Assembly: GCF_000024165.1 (NCBI RefSeq)
Contig: NC_013194.1
Coordinates: forward strand, 2,852,001-2,916,000
Length of the DNA: 64,000 bases
Reading direction: 5' to 3'
Origin: Accumulibacter phosphatis
Lineage (GTDB): Bacteria > Pseudomonadota > Gammaproteobacteria > Burkholderiales > Rhodocyclaceae
The notes under the pieces were generated by a model. That model was given only the letters and a program-made list of their open reading frames with translations. It ran no database searches and was not told the origin of the DNA. Both the position numbers and the translations under genes were made by a program. Each line of letters begins with the position of its first letter. Position 1 is the first letter of the stretch. Of the stretch, positions 1 through 9,000 are shown piece by piece.

Positions 1-3000
1 CGGCCAGCGCCCAGGCGTCAAGCCGCGCCAGTCGCGCCTCCCAAACATGACACAGGGCTTTCGGCGAAGTTCGCAGCGAAGGCCGTTCGGCCAGACCGGC
101 GATTGCCCTGGCAGCGATTCCCGCCTTGCCGCTGGTGATTGCGGAGAGGCCTTGCGCCGTTTCCGCCGTGGGCCCGCAGTTCAGGTCAACCAGCAGTTCA
201 TGCAGCAGTTCGAGGGCGACGTTGGCCTTGCCGGTCTGCGCCAGAAAGACATCGAGCGCACCCTCGATGATGCCGGCCACCGCCCACTGGTGCAGTGGCG
301 AAACGCGCGCGACTTCGCCGAGCGTCTCGCTCAGGCGATTGGCTTTCAGCCAACCGCCGGCGGCCAGACGGCGCAGCACGCCGGCCAGCTCGCCGGGATC
401 GGCGCGGCCGTCGGCGATGCCTTCGATCAGCAGGTCCGTCGCCAGCCGGCGCAGATCGCCGTCGCGGCTGGCCAGGGCGATCGACAGCGCCAGCTTTCCC
501 ATCTCCGACCACGGCCGGTTGCTCTCGAACAGCGGCGTCAGGAAAGCATGCAGGGGTTCGCCGGAGCTCGCCGTGAGGTCGATACGCTCGACCATCAGGC
601 GTGCGCCGAGCGCCAGCGACGCGTCGACATTGAGTGGCCAGAGTATCTGCGTCCATTCGATCAGCCAGGGCGCCGAGTAGCCGACGGCCAGCGAGCGGTG
701 CGGCGCCGACTCGTGCGCCAGGCAGGTCGGCACGGCGAGGCTCGGGTCGAGCGTGCGCAGCGCCAGCGCCGGGGCCGCCAGACGCAGCCAGCCGGCGCAA
801 CGCCGCAGCCAGGCAGCGCCGGCGTTAAGCTTCGCCCTCGCTCCCCAGGCGTGCGTTGGCGCCTGTGGCGCTGCCGAGTACGCCGGCGAGACGTGCAGGT
901 CGAGGCTCGGGTAGGTCGTTTCACGGCGATGCCGGCGCAGCGTGCGCGTCCCGGCTTGCCACTGATAGCTGGCGGGGCGCAGAACGTCCGGCCAGTCGAG
1001 ACGCAAGTCGAGCGCCGCCAGCGGGCCGCTCAGATCGGCGTGCGGGGCGCGCGCGCGGCCGGCGGCGATCCACAGGGCCGTCTGCTTCCTGTCCTGCGCG
1101 TGCGCACCGTCCGCGCCGCCGAGCGCCCAACGTACTGCCGGCGCCCAGTCGCCGCGCAGCTCACCGGCCAGCGCCAGCGCTTCACCACGGCCATCGGGCG
1201 CCAGGCGCAGCAGGGCCTGCAGGAGGTCGCTGGCGAGCGGTCGCCGGCCTGCCAGTTCGTAGCCGGTCAGGCGCTCGACCAGAACACACGGCGCGATCCA
1301 GCCGTGCGCATGCGTCGGCGTCGCCAGCGGTTGCAGCGCGCCGTGCCGGTCGAGGTGCCGGGTAAGCTCCCGCAGTCGCCGGTCGACGAAGCGCATCGGC
1401 CCGCGCACCTGCCGCCAGAAGGGATAGTGGGTATGCTGCAGGCGGCCTTCGAGCCAGGTCAGCACCAGATCGCGCAGGCCGTTCGGAGCGCCGGGCAGGA
1501 CGAGGCCGCGCGCGTCGGCGAGCGCACCGGTGTACATCCGCTTGACCAGCGCCTGCGTGCGCGCGGCGAAGTCGGCGGGCCGGTCGTCGAAGAGGCGCGC
1601 GATGCCGTCGACGAGGCGCTCGACTTCGTCGACCGAATCGATCGCCTCGATGGCGTGCGCGACGCCGTCGATCAGTTCGTCGACGCTGGTGATGGGGAGC
1701 AGTGGCGGCAGCTTCGTCAGGACCGGCAGGTCGCTCAGCGCGAAGGCCAGGGGCGGTGGTGGCCGGGAGAAGTCGACTTCGCCGGCCGATCCGCCCAATC
1801 CACACATGCCGCCCAAAGTGCGCAGGCGAGGCGGCAGCGCCTGCAGGCGCGTGCGCCATTGTTGCTCTGCCGAGTTCGCCGCCGCCTCGGCAGCGGCATC
1901 GGCCGCCAGCCGCAGCGCCGGGTGGACGGCTGCCACCTCGGCACCGAGCCCGGCAAGTTGCGCGCGCGCCAGCGGCGCCAGTTCGTCCGCAAAGCGGCGC
2001 ACGCGTTCGAGCTGGTCGTCGCTCCAGGCGCCGACGTACGCGCAGAGGAACTGCGCTGCCACCTGCTGAACTTCGCTCGCCGGATGTCGCAGTGCTTCGC
2101 ACAGCACGGCGTGCGCGGCCTCAGCCAGATCGCCCGCCAGCTCTTCCTGCTTCAGGAGCCGGCCGACGAGCTTCAGCGCCGCCAACGGCTGCGCCTTGGC
2201 CGGCAGCGCGAACAGTGGCGGCATCGCGGCCAGCGTCGGCTCGCCGGGCAGCGGCCGCCGACGCACGATCAACCCGAGTTGCCTGAGCGCGAAACCAACG
2301 ACATGGCCAGTGCGGTGGCCGAGCAACTCCCGGTACGCCGTCTCTCGCGCGTCGAGTTCGTCGGCGCTCGGCGCCAGCCGGGAGTGCAGCTTGTGGTAAC
2401 CGGCGAGGACGCTGTTGTTGCTGCTCGTCCACACGCCGGCAAGACTCGCGTCGAGCAGCCGCCGCCGGTCGACACGCCCTTCACTGGCGAGCCCGATCAA
2501 CGCGTCGCTCCAGCTCTCGTAGTCGGCGGGGCATTGCGGATGCCCGCGCGTCCAGGCGTCGTCGAAGACGTTGGTGTCGAGTTCGAAGAGCCGCCAGATC
2601 TCGTCGTCGAGCAGGCTGGGGTCGGCGAGCAGTTGCGCACGCAGGGGAATGTACTGGACGCCGGGCCGCGACCAGCCCGGATTGAGGTTGCTGACCATCA
2701 GCCGCAGATAGCCGCGTAGTGAGTCGCCCTCCTCCGGTCGGCGACACAGTCCGTCGCGCACCAGACCACGCACGAAGCTCCAGGGGACTCCCGGGAACTC
2801 GTCCCGCAAGCGATGGCGCAGCCAGGCGTCGCGCCAGGCCGGGTCGCGTGCCGCGAAGACACGGCGCAGCAGTACCTCAGCATCGCGCTGACCCAGCCAG
2901 TGCACGCGCTTGGCCTTGTCGATGTGGCACAGCGCCAGGACACTCAGCGAGAGTTTCGCGTGCTGCTCGCGCCACTTTCGCCCGAGGCTTCCGCTGCGCG

Positions 3001-3187
3001 TCGTCGACGCCCCGGGAAGCAGGACCAACCACTCGTTGAGCAAGCGCCCGCCGTCGACCGCTTTCCACAGATCGGCGGCGATTGGTGCCAGCGCGCGGCG
3101 GGTTTCAGCCGGCAAAGCCAGCAAGGCATCGACGATCTCCGCCGGTGACTGGCGGACGACGAGAGCGGCGAAGTCCTTCTCGGTCAT
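1..3187 (-). CDS. DUF6493 family protein (3' end beyond window)
   Basis: A frame starting with ATG at 3187 (N-terminus MTEKDFAALVVRQSPAEIVD) appears open to the left edge, giving about 1062 residues with no stop reached. I translated the first ~400 codons, a stretch near 1240-1330 and the last ~20 codons; all are open. The N-terminus (AALVVRQSPAEIVDALLALP) and an internal TPTHAHGWI motif near residue 624, followed by LVERL, match my recollection of the DUF6493 family; function is unknown. The middle is rich in Leu/Ala/Arg helices that look like helical repeats. It starts 4 nt after the stop of the SWIM gene, so it is probably translationally coupled. A long plus-strand open frame lying exactly antisense (47-2719) is a GC-rich shadow. 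Confident as a gene; function not assigned. Confidence 0.82.
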   Translation of the reverse strand, partial: MTEKDFAALVVRQSPAEIVDALLALPAETRRALAPIAADLWKAVDGGRLLNEWLVLLPGASTTRSGSLGRKWREQHAKLSLSVLALCHIDKAKRVHWLGQRDAEVLLRRVFAARDPAWRDAWLRHRLRDEFPGVPWSFVRGLVRDGLCRRPEEGDSLRGYLRLMVSNLNPGWSRPGVQYIPLRAQLLADPSLLDDEIWRLFELDTNVFDDAWTRGHPQCPADYESWSDALIGLASEGRVDRRRLLDASLAGVWTSSNNSVLAGYHKLHSRLAPSADELDARETAYRELLGHRTGHVVGFALRQLGLIVRRRPLPGEPTLAAMPPLFALPAKAQPLAALKLVGRLLKQEELAGDLAEAAHAVLCEALRHPASEVQQVAAQFLCAYVGAWSDDQLERVRRFADELAPLARAQLAGLGAEVAAVHPALRLAADAAAEAAANSAEQQWRTRLQALPPRLRTLGGMCGLGGSAGEVDFSRPPPPLAFALSDLPVLTKLPPLLPITSVDELIDGVAHAIEAIDSVDEVERLVDGIARLFDDRPADFAARTQALVKRMYTGALADARGLVLPGAPNGLRDLVLTWLEGRLQHTHYPFWRQVRGPMRFVDRRLRELTRHLDRHGALQPLATPTHAHGWIAPCVLVERLTGYELAGRRPLASDLLQALLRLAPDGRGEALALAGELRGDWAPAVRWALGGADGAHAQDRKQTALWIAAGRARAPHADLSGPLAALDLRLDWPDVLRPASYQWQAGTRTLRRHRRETTYPSLDLHVSPAYSAAPQAPTHAWGARAKLNAGAAWLRRCAGWLRLAAPALALRTLDPSLAVPTCLAHESAPHRSLAVGYSAPWLIEWTQILWPLNVDASLALGARLMVERIDLTASSGEPLHAFLTPLFESNRPWSEMGKLALSIALASRDGDLRRLATDLLIEGIADGRADPGELAGVLRRLAAGGWLKANRLSETLGEVARVSPLHQWAVAGIIEGALDVFLAQTGKANVALELLHELLVDLNCGPTAETAQGLSAITSGKAGIAARAIAGLAERPSLRTSPKALCHVWEARLARLDAWALA

Positions 3188-3191
3188 GCGC

Positions 3192-4586
3192 TCACTCGCT
3201 CATTCGGCCGGTCGTTCCTGCAGGCGCTGGCGCATCCGCATCGCCGTCACGCAACAGGCGCGCGGCGAGGATGTGCTTGCACGGTCCGCGTTCGCCGTGC
3301 AGCTTGCTGAACCACGGACACGAGCAGCGGTCGGTGTCGGCGCGCAAACGAACGTGGTGGACGACGTCGCTGCCGTCGACGGCAAAGTCATGGCCGTCAG
3401 CGTCGACGACGGCCAGCCGCCGTACCCTGTTCTCGGCCAGCAGTTGGCGGGCGCCGAGCAGGCGCGGCTGCATCGCCTCGACGCGCTCGAGATCGAAGGG
3501 GAGTTCGCGGTGGAAGTAGCGACCGGTGCCGCAATCGTAGCCGGCAAGACCGCGCGCGCCGAGCGCCGCGAGTGCGGCCTCCACCTCGCCGGCAGTCAGG
3601 GCGGTCGCCCGCGCCACCTCGCCAACGTCGATCTCGTTCTGCCAGCGCAGTTGCGCGCGCACCTTCGGCAGGGCTTTCTGCCAGGCGGCGGAGGCCAGCG
3701 ACGACAACACCTGGCCTTCGCCCGAGAAGCCGCGCTGCGTCTCCGGGCTGACCAGCAGCGTCACCCGGCCGACCGCGAAGACGACTTCCCACGCCGAAGC
3801 GCCGGAAGCCGCGTCACTCCAGATCCGCAAACGTTCGGCGCGCTGCGCCAGCCCGGGCAGCGTGCGGAGACGCTGCAAGCCGCTGACCGCGACCGCGCCG
3901 TCGGCTGGCCGCTGGCTCAGGCGCAGCGCAGCGCCCGACTGGACGATGAACGAGGGCTGCCGGGGAATGCTGCCGAGTGGCAGGCCGTGCGCGAAGCGGC
4001 GCGCTTCGGCGCCGGCAACGTCGATCATCAGCACCAGCCGCGGCAGGTAAGCCTGCACCTCGCTGAACCCCTTGATCCAGCGCAGCGGCAGGCGCACCTT
4101 CTTTTCGACGACACGGGCCTCGCCCCGACTCAGCGTGAAGGCTTCGCGACCAACGGAAAACTCGACCCGCTCCCGGTCCTGCAGGCGCATCAGCGCGGCG
4201 CGCATCGGCATGTTGAAGTCGACGTTGGTCGTTCCGCGACCGAGCCGCTCGGCGGCCAGACCGGCGGTGTCGAGATCGACGCGCACATAGACGCCACAAC
4301 AGCCGCTGAAGCCCTCGAAGCGCAACATCGCGTCGTTGCTGGTCACTACCGGGTCCATCTGCGGCGGCCGCGGCAGAAAGTAATGCGTGCGCACGACGTC
4401 GAGCAGCGCCAGCAGCATGTCGGCAACGCTGCGCGGCTGCTCGATGCGGCCGTGGAAGAAGTGCGGATGTTCGTCGCCGCTCGACGAGGTGGCGAGTTGC
4501 AGCGTCTGCGCCTGCGCCTGCGGCCACGCGACGACGCCCGATGCCCAGGGGTAGCGGTAGGTGAAGTTGAGGGCGCTTGCCGACAT
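3192..4586 (-). CDS. SWIM zinc-finger family protein
   Basis: A 464-residue protein whose C-terminus carries a SWIM zinc finger: CSCPWF, a short spacer, then GPCKHILAA, i.e. CxC...CxH. SWIM domains bind zinc and mediate DNA or protein contacts. The start is placed at ATG 4586 (MSASALNFTYRYP) because an AAGGAT Shine-Dalgarno sits just upstream and the previous gene ends 20 nt away; the frame is open further upstream but that part overlaps the previous gene and reads as Arg/Ala-rich nonsense. The N-terminal half is a soluble alpha/beta region without a motif I recognise. It is third in a minus-strand run with two protease/TPR genes and a DUF6493 gene. SWIM and DUF6493 genes often sit with MoxR ATPase and VWA genes, which would lie outside this window. 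Confidence 0.82.
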   Translation of the reverse strand: MSASALNFTYRYPWASGVVAWPQAQAQTLQLATSSSGDEHPHFFHGRIEQPRSVADMLLALLDVVRTHYFLPRPPQMDPVVTSNDAMLRFEGFSGCCGVYVRVDLDTAGLAAERLGRGTTNVDFNMPMRAALMRLQDRERVEFSVGREAFTLSRGEARVVEKKVRLPLRWIKGFSEVQAYLPRLVLMIDVAGAEARRFAHGLPLGSIPRQPSFIVQSGAALRLSQRPADGAVAVSGLQRLRTLPGLAQRAERLRIWSDAASGASAWEVVFAVGRVTLLVSPETQRGFSGEGQVLSSLASAAWQKALPKVRAQLRWQNEIDVGEVARATALTAGEVEAALAALGARGLAGYDCGTGRYFHRELPFDLERVEAMQPRLLGARQLLAENRVRRLAVVDADGHDFAVDGSDVVHHVRLRADTDRCSCPWFSKLHGERGPCKHILAARLLRDGDADAPAPAGTTGRMSE

Positions 4587-4606
4587 GCGATCCTTGTTCG
4601 CCTGGA

Positions 4607-6961
4607 CTATTCGGGAAGTGGCATGGCCTTGCTGCCGGGCAGCGCCGCCAGGCGTGCGCGCAGCTCGCTGGCGGCAGCCGGATTGAGCGACTTGAGGCGC
4701 GCATGCGCGGCGATGGCGGCTTCCCGGTCGCCGAGCCCGGCATTGGCCACCGCCATCAGATACCAGACCTGCGGCACTTGCGGGACCTTCTCGGCGAGCA
4801 ATGTCGCTTGCTCCCGGGCAAGCGCGAACTGACCGGCGCCGATGTAGGCCGAGGTGAGATAGAGCCGCGCGTCGCTGGCGCCGGGCGAGAGTTCGAGCGC
4901 CTTGCGCAGTGCGGCGATCGCCTCGCCCATCTGGCGCTGCGCAATCTTCGCCTCGCCGAGGTTGATCCAGGCGTTGGCGAAGTCGGGCTTCAGCCGCAGG
5001 GCCGTCTCGAAGGCCGGCACGGCTTCGCCCGGGCGTTGCAGCTTGAGCAGGCTGTAGCCCTTGTTGCTCCACGCCTGGTAATCGGTCGGCTCGAGCTGCG
5101 TTGCGCGTTCGCCGTATTCGAGCGCTTTCGTATAGTCGCCGCGCCGCCCGTGCAGCGCCGACAGCGCCTGGTAGGCCGTTCCCTGGCTCGGGTTGATGGC
5201 GAGAGCCCGTTGCAGGGCTTCCGCCGCCTCCGCCGCCTTGCCGCGCTGCACGCGCGCCTGACCGAGCGCCACCCAGTCATCGGCGAGCTTGCCGTCGAGC
5301 TGCGTGGCGCGCGCGTAGGCGTTTTCGGCACGCTCCCACTCGCGTCGCTCGCTGGCGATCGAGCCGAGCAGACGGCAGGCGGCCACCTGGGCGTCCGCTG
5401 CCTCACACGCGCGCGCCGCCAGTTCGGCAGCTTCGGCAGTGCGCCCGGCGCGTTGTCGCAACTCGGCGAGCATGATCGTCGCACCGGTCGCGCGCGGATT
5501 CAGCTCGATGGCCGTTTCGAAGGCCTTGGCGGCCTCGTCGTCACGCCCCGAGCGGCGCAGCACGAGGCCCAGGTTGTGCCAGGCCTCGGGCAGCCGGGGG
5601 TCGATCGCCAGCGCCTTGCGATAGGCCTGTTCGGCCTCACGGTAGCGACCCGCCTTCTCCTCGCCGGTGCCGACGTTGTTCCACGCCTTGGCGTCATCGG
5701 CCTTGCCGCTGTCCTTGACGGCCGCCAGTTCGCGACCGGCGGCGGCGCCCTCGCCGCGCAGTACCAGCGCCTGTGCCAGTTTGCGGCGCAGTCCGTCGGC
5801 GTTGGGCGCCAGGCGGACGGCGACGCGATAGCGCTCGGCAGCTTCATCGCCTTGGCCGGCAGCGGCGGCGAGATCTGCCCAGCCCTCCCAGACCGACGCC
5901 TGTCCGGGAGAAAAGCGCAGCGCGGTGGCGTAGGCGCTCGCCGCCTCGTCCGGGCGCGCCAGCCCACGCAGCGCGTCACCGAGGAGACCCCAGTAGTAGC
6001 CGCCGGACGGCTGCAGGCGGGTCGCCCGGCGTGCCTCTGCTTCTGCCGCGGCGTAATCGCCGAGGGCCAGATACGTGCGTGCCAGATAGCCACTCGTCAA
6101 GGCGTGCCAGGGTGCGGCGGCGGCGCCGCGCACCAGCCGCTCACGCGCCGCCGCCAGGCGACCGAGATTGCCCTCGGCCAAGCCGGCCGAGGCGAGCGCG
6201 TCCGCCGAAGTCGGGTAAACCTGCTGCCAGCGCTCGGCGTGTGCCAGCAGGCCGCTCCAGTCGGCGCGCAGCCGCAGTTCTTCGGCCACGGCCAGCCAGT
6301 CCGGCTCGGGCGTGACCGGCAGCGGCATGACCGGCGGGTGGCCGTCGCGCTCGAGGCGGGCGATCGCGTCGGCAGGAATCGCGACGCTGACGTTCTGCCC
6401 GAGTTCGAGGACGCTGCTGGTGATCCCGAGCAGCCGGCCGGCGCCGTCGAACAAGCCGCCGCCGCTCGACCCGGGCGACACCGCGGCGCTGGTGATGATG
6501 CGCGGCTCGGCACCGCGCCGGTCGATCGCCGAAACGACGCCGGCGCTCACCGCCAGACCGAGGCCAAGCGGATTGCCGACTGCAAAGACCGCCTCGCCCT
6601 GGCCGACGTCAGCCAGGGCACGCCGAGCCACTCCTGCCACCGTCAGTTCCCGCACCTCCAGCAGGCACAGATCGCGTACCGGGTCTTCACGCAGCCGCGT
6701 CGCCACCAGTTGGCGGCCGTCGGCAAGCGTCAGCCGAAGCGAATGCGCCTCGGCGACGACATGGCAGTTGGTCACCACCCGACCTGCGTGGACGACGACG
6801 CCGCTGCCCTCGCTGTCGACCTGGGCGCGGGAATTGAGTGCGGCAACGGTGACCACCTGCGCGCGCACGCGCGCCAGGAGGTCCTGTGCCTGGTCGGCGT
6901 GCGCGCTGGTCGCCGCCAGCAGCAGCCAGGCGAGGCTGACGAAGCGGCCGATCGCTCTCAT
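4607..6961 (-). CDS. Trypsin-like (HtrA/S1C) serine protease with TPR repeats, apparently active
   Basis: A 784-residue exported protein. A signal peptide (residues 1-22, cut after AHA) precedes a trypsin-like domain (about 25-205) with all three catalytic residues visible: His67 in TNCHVVAE, Asp97 in VRDLCLLEV and Ser166 in SPGSSGGGLFD. From about residue 210 to the end it is an array of TPR repeats (for example AWNNVGTGEEKAGRYREAEQ and AWINLGEAKIAQRQMGEAIA), so the protease is tethered to a protein-interaction scaffold. No PDZ domain is seen, unlike DegP/DegS. It overlaps the upstream paralog by 4 nt (ATGA), implying coupled translation, and precedes the SWIM gene by 20 nt. Likely a periplasmic protease of unknown substrate. 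Confidence 0.85.
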   Translation of the reverse strand: MRAIGRFVSLAWLLLAATSAHADQAQDLLARVRAQVVTVAALNSRAQVDSEGSGVVVHAGRVVTNCHVVAEAHSLRLTLADGRQLVATRLREDPVRDLCLLEVRELTVAGVARRALADVGQGEAVFAVGNPLGLGLAVSAGVVSAIDRRGAEPRIITSAAVSPGSSGGGLFDGAGRLLGITSSVLELGQNVSVAIPADAIARLERDGHPPVMPLPVTPEPDWLAVAEELRLRADWSGLLAHAERWQQVYPTSADALASAGLAEGNLGRLAAARERLVRGAAAAPWHALTSGYLARTYLALGDYAAAEAEARRATRLQPSGGYYWGLLGDALRGLARPDEAASAYATALRFSPGQASVWEGWADLAAAAGQGDEAAERYRVAVRLAPNADGLRRKLAQALVLRGEGAAAGRELAAVKDSGKADDAKAWNNVGTGEEKAGRYREAEQAYRKALAIDPRLPEAWHNLGLVLRRSGRDDEAAKAFETAIELNPRATGATIMLAELRQRAGRTAEAAELAARACEAADAQVAACRLLGSIASERREWERAENAYARATQLDGKLADDWVALGQARVQRGKAAEAAEALQRALAINPSQGTAYQALSALHGRRGDYTKALEYGERATQLEPTDYQAWSNKGYSLLKLQRPGEAVPAFETALRLKPDFANAWINLGEAKIAQRQMGEAIAALRKALELSPGASDARLYLTSAYIGAGQFALAREQATLLAEKVPQVPQVWYLMAVANAGLGDREAAIAAHARLKSLNPAAASELRARLAALPGSKAMPLPE

Positions 6962-8775
6962 CGGGCGGACTCGTAGGGCAACAGGTAGTCCCGATAGGCC
7001 TGCTCGGCATGCACGCGGTCGAGTTCGAGCAGGCGTGCATGGACGCGGCGCACGTCGTCCGGACGACCGGCGGCGTGATAGGACTCGAGCAGCGCGTGCC
7101 AGACCTTGGCCTGCTTGGCATCGAGCTTGAGCGATTGTTCAAGCGCCGCGATCGCCAGTTCGCTGCGGCCCAGCGCCGCATTGACGAAACCGATCTGGCG
7201 CCAGACGAAAGGATCCTCCGGTCGCTTCGCTTTCGCGGCTTCGAACAACTGCAGCGCCGCGTCGAACTGGCCAGCGTCCTTGAGCGCGATGCCGAGGCTG
7301 TCCTGCGCCGCTTCGCGATGCGACGCGAACTTCTCCGCCTGGCGATAGGCCGCGATCGCCTCAGGAAACAGGCGCAGTGCGTAGTAGGTATTGGCGAGCG
7401 CCAGCCAGGCCAACACGGGGCTCGCCGGAGCGCCGGCCAGCGCCGCCCTGAGCGCCTCGATGGCTTCCTGGCGACGGCCGAGTGCCGACAGCGCGGCACC
7501 CTTCCAGAGCAAGCCGTCGGCGTGTTCCGGCGACAGCGCCAGCAACTGCTCGGCGGCGGCCAGCGCCCGCTCGTAGTCCTGCGCGCCATACTGCGCCTCG
7601 GCGAGCTGGATCCACAACAAGGCGTTCGCCGGTTCGGCGCGCGTCAGTTGGCGGAACAACCGTACGCCCGTCGGCCAATCGCGCCGATTCACCGCCAGCG
7701 TCGCGGCGAGGTGCTGCGCACCCGTGTTCCACGGCGCCAGCCGCATCGCTTCGGCGAGCGCGTCGGCGGCGGCCGGCGCTTGCCCACGACGGATCTCGAT
7801 CCAGCCGATCATCGTCCAGACGCGCGTGTCCTCGCGTTGGCTCGCCAGCAGTTCGCGCGCGCCGGCGAGCGCCTCGTCGAAGCGCTCCTGGTTGATGCGT
7901 GCACGTGCCAGGCCGAGACCCGAGGTCACGTCGCCGGGAGCGCGCACCAGCGCCTGGCGATACGCTCGCTCGGCCGCCGGCCAGTCGCCCTGCGCTTCGC
8001 TGGCGACGGCGAGCCAGAACCAGGCTTCCGGATCGTCGGCGACGCGCTCGCTGCGGCGCGCGGCAAGCGCCGCGAGTTCTGCCCAGCGCGCCTCGCCTTC
8101 GAGCGCGACCGCCTGCCTGCGCCATTCGCGCAGTTCGCCCTGCGCCGCCGCGCGCTCGGCGATTTCGGCGATCCACGCGGCCGGTGCGGCGAAGTTCACG
8201 TTCTGGCCGGCAAGCTTGCGATAGCGAATCACCCCGACCAAGCGACCGCCATCGTCGAACAGGCCGCCGCCTTGCGAGCCCGGCGCCACCGGCGCGGTGT
8301 GCTGGATCAGGCGCTCGCCGCCGATTTCGCGGATCGCCGCGACGACGCCGTCGGAGACGCCGACGCCAAGGCCGAGCGCATTGCCGACGGCAAGCACGCG
8401 CGCGCCGGCGGCCGGCAGACCCGTCGCGAGGACGGCTGGTGGCCCCGGCAGACCGGGAACGTCGAGCAGGCACAAATTGCGCCTGACGTCCGCATGCGCC
8501 ACCCGGGCGACCCGTGGCGAAGCCTCCGCACGCAGCCGCAAGCCCGCCGCGCCGTCCACGAGGTCGCATTGGGTAACGACCTGCGCCTCACCGATCGTCA
8601 CCGCCGATAGCGCGGCCAGCACCTGGCCGGCGGCATCCAGAACTTCGAGTTCGCGCACTTGCCCCGCGACCTGTTCGAATACCGTTTGCGGCGAGGCGGC
8701 AAAGGCCGGTGGGCCGGCAGACAGCAGGACGGCGACGGCGGAAAGCAGGGCGAGCGAGCGAAGCGGCAGGGACAC
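6958..8775 (-). CDS. Degenerate HtrA-like protease homolog with TPR repeats (pseudoprotease)
   Basis: A 605-residue exported protein with a signal peptide (residues 1-27, cut after AFA), a trypsin-like fold and a C-terminal TPR array (about 225-600). It aligns motif by motif with the next gene, but all three catalytic positions differ: His becomes Asp71 (VVTQCDLVDG), Asp becomes Asn100 (VRRNLCLLDV) and Ser becomes Gln168 (APGSQGGGLFD). The fold-determining glycines around them (AVGNALGLG, GGGLFDDGG) are kept, so it looks like a retained pseudoprotease rather than decay. Its stop overlaps the start of the active paralog (ATGA), suggesting stoichiometric co-expression; a regulatory or scaffolding partner role is inferred. 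It is first in the minus-strand run. Confidence 0.85.
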   Translation of the reverse strand: MSLPLRSLALLSAVAVLLSAGPPAFAASPQTVFEQVAGQVRELEVLDAAGQVLAALSAVTIGEAQVVTQCDLVDGAAGLRLRAEASPRVARVAHADVRRNLCLLDVPGLPGPPAVLATGLPAAGARVLAVGNALGLGVGVSDGVVAAIREIGGERLIQHTAPVAPGSQGGGLFDDGGRLVGVIRYRKLAGQNVNFAAPAAWIAEIAERAAAQGELREWRRQAVALEGEARWAELAALAARRSERVADDPEAWFWLAVASEAQGDWPAAERAYRQALVRAPGDVTSGLGLARARINQERFDEALAGARELLASQREDTRVWTMIGWIEIRRGQAPAAADALAEAMRLAPWNTGAQHLAATLAVNRRDWPTGVRLFRQLTRAEPANALLWIQLAEAQYGAQDYERALAAAEQLLALSPEHADGLLWKGAALSALGRRQEAIEALRAALAGAPASPVLAWLALANTYYALRLFPEAIAAYRQAEKFASHREAAQDSLGIALKDAGQFDAALQLFEAAKAKRPEDPFVWRQIGFVNAALGRSELAIAALEQSLKLDAKQAKVWHALLESYHAAGRPDDVRRVHARLLELDRVHAEQAYRDYLLPYESAR

Positions 8776-9000
8776 CGGTCCTGCTCCTGAAGATGGGCGA
8801 AAGCCGCAAGATAGCGGCTCACCGGCCTGCCGACAAGCGATAACGTTCGCCGAGGGGAACCCATCGCGGCGTGTCGGCGCCTACCGGTCGGGCGCGCCCG
8901 CCTTGCTGCTGCCTTCGCCGAGCGCTTATCATCGCGCCCTCGGAAACGGTGGCGCAGTCGGCCCGGCGGTCCGAGCCTCGCTTCCTGAAGGAGCACTGCC

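Noticed and set aside
47..2719. 890-codon plus-strand open frame
   Set aside because: It lies codon-for-codon antisense to the DUF6493-type minus-strand gene, is Arg/Gln-rich and has no family resemblance; a GC-rich shadow.
4587..5072. N-terminal extension of the SWIM protein
   Set aside because: Overlaps the end of the protease gene in another frame and reads as low-information Arg/Ala sequence; ATG 4586 has the Shine-Dalgarno.
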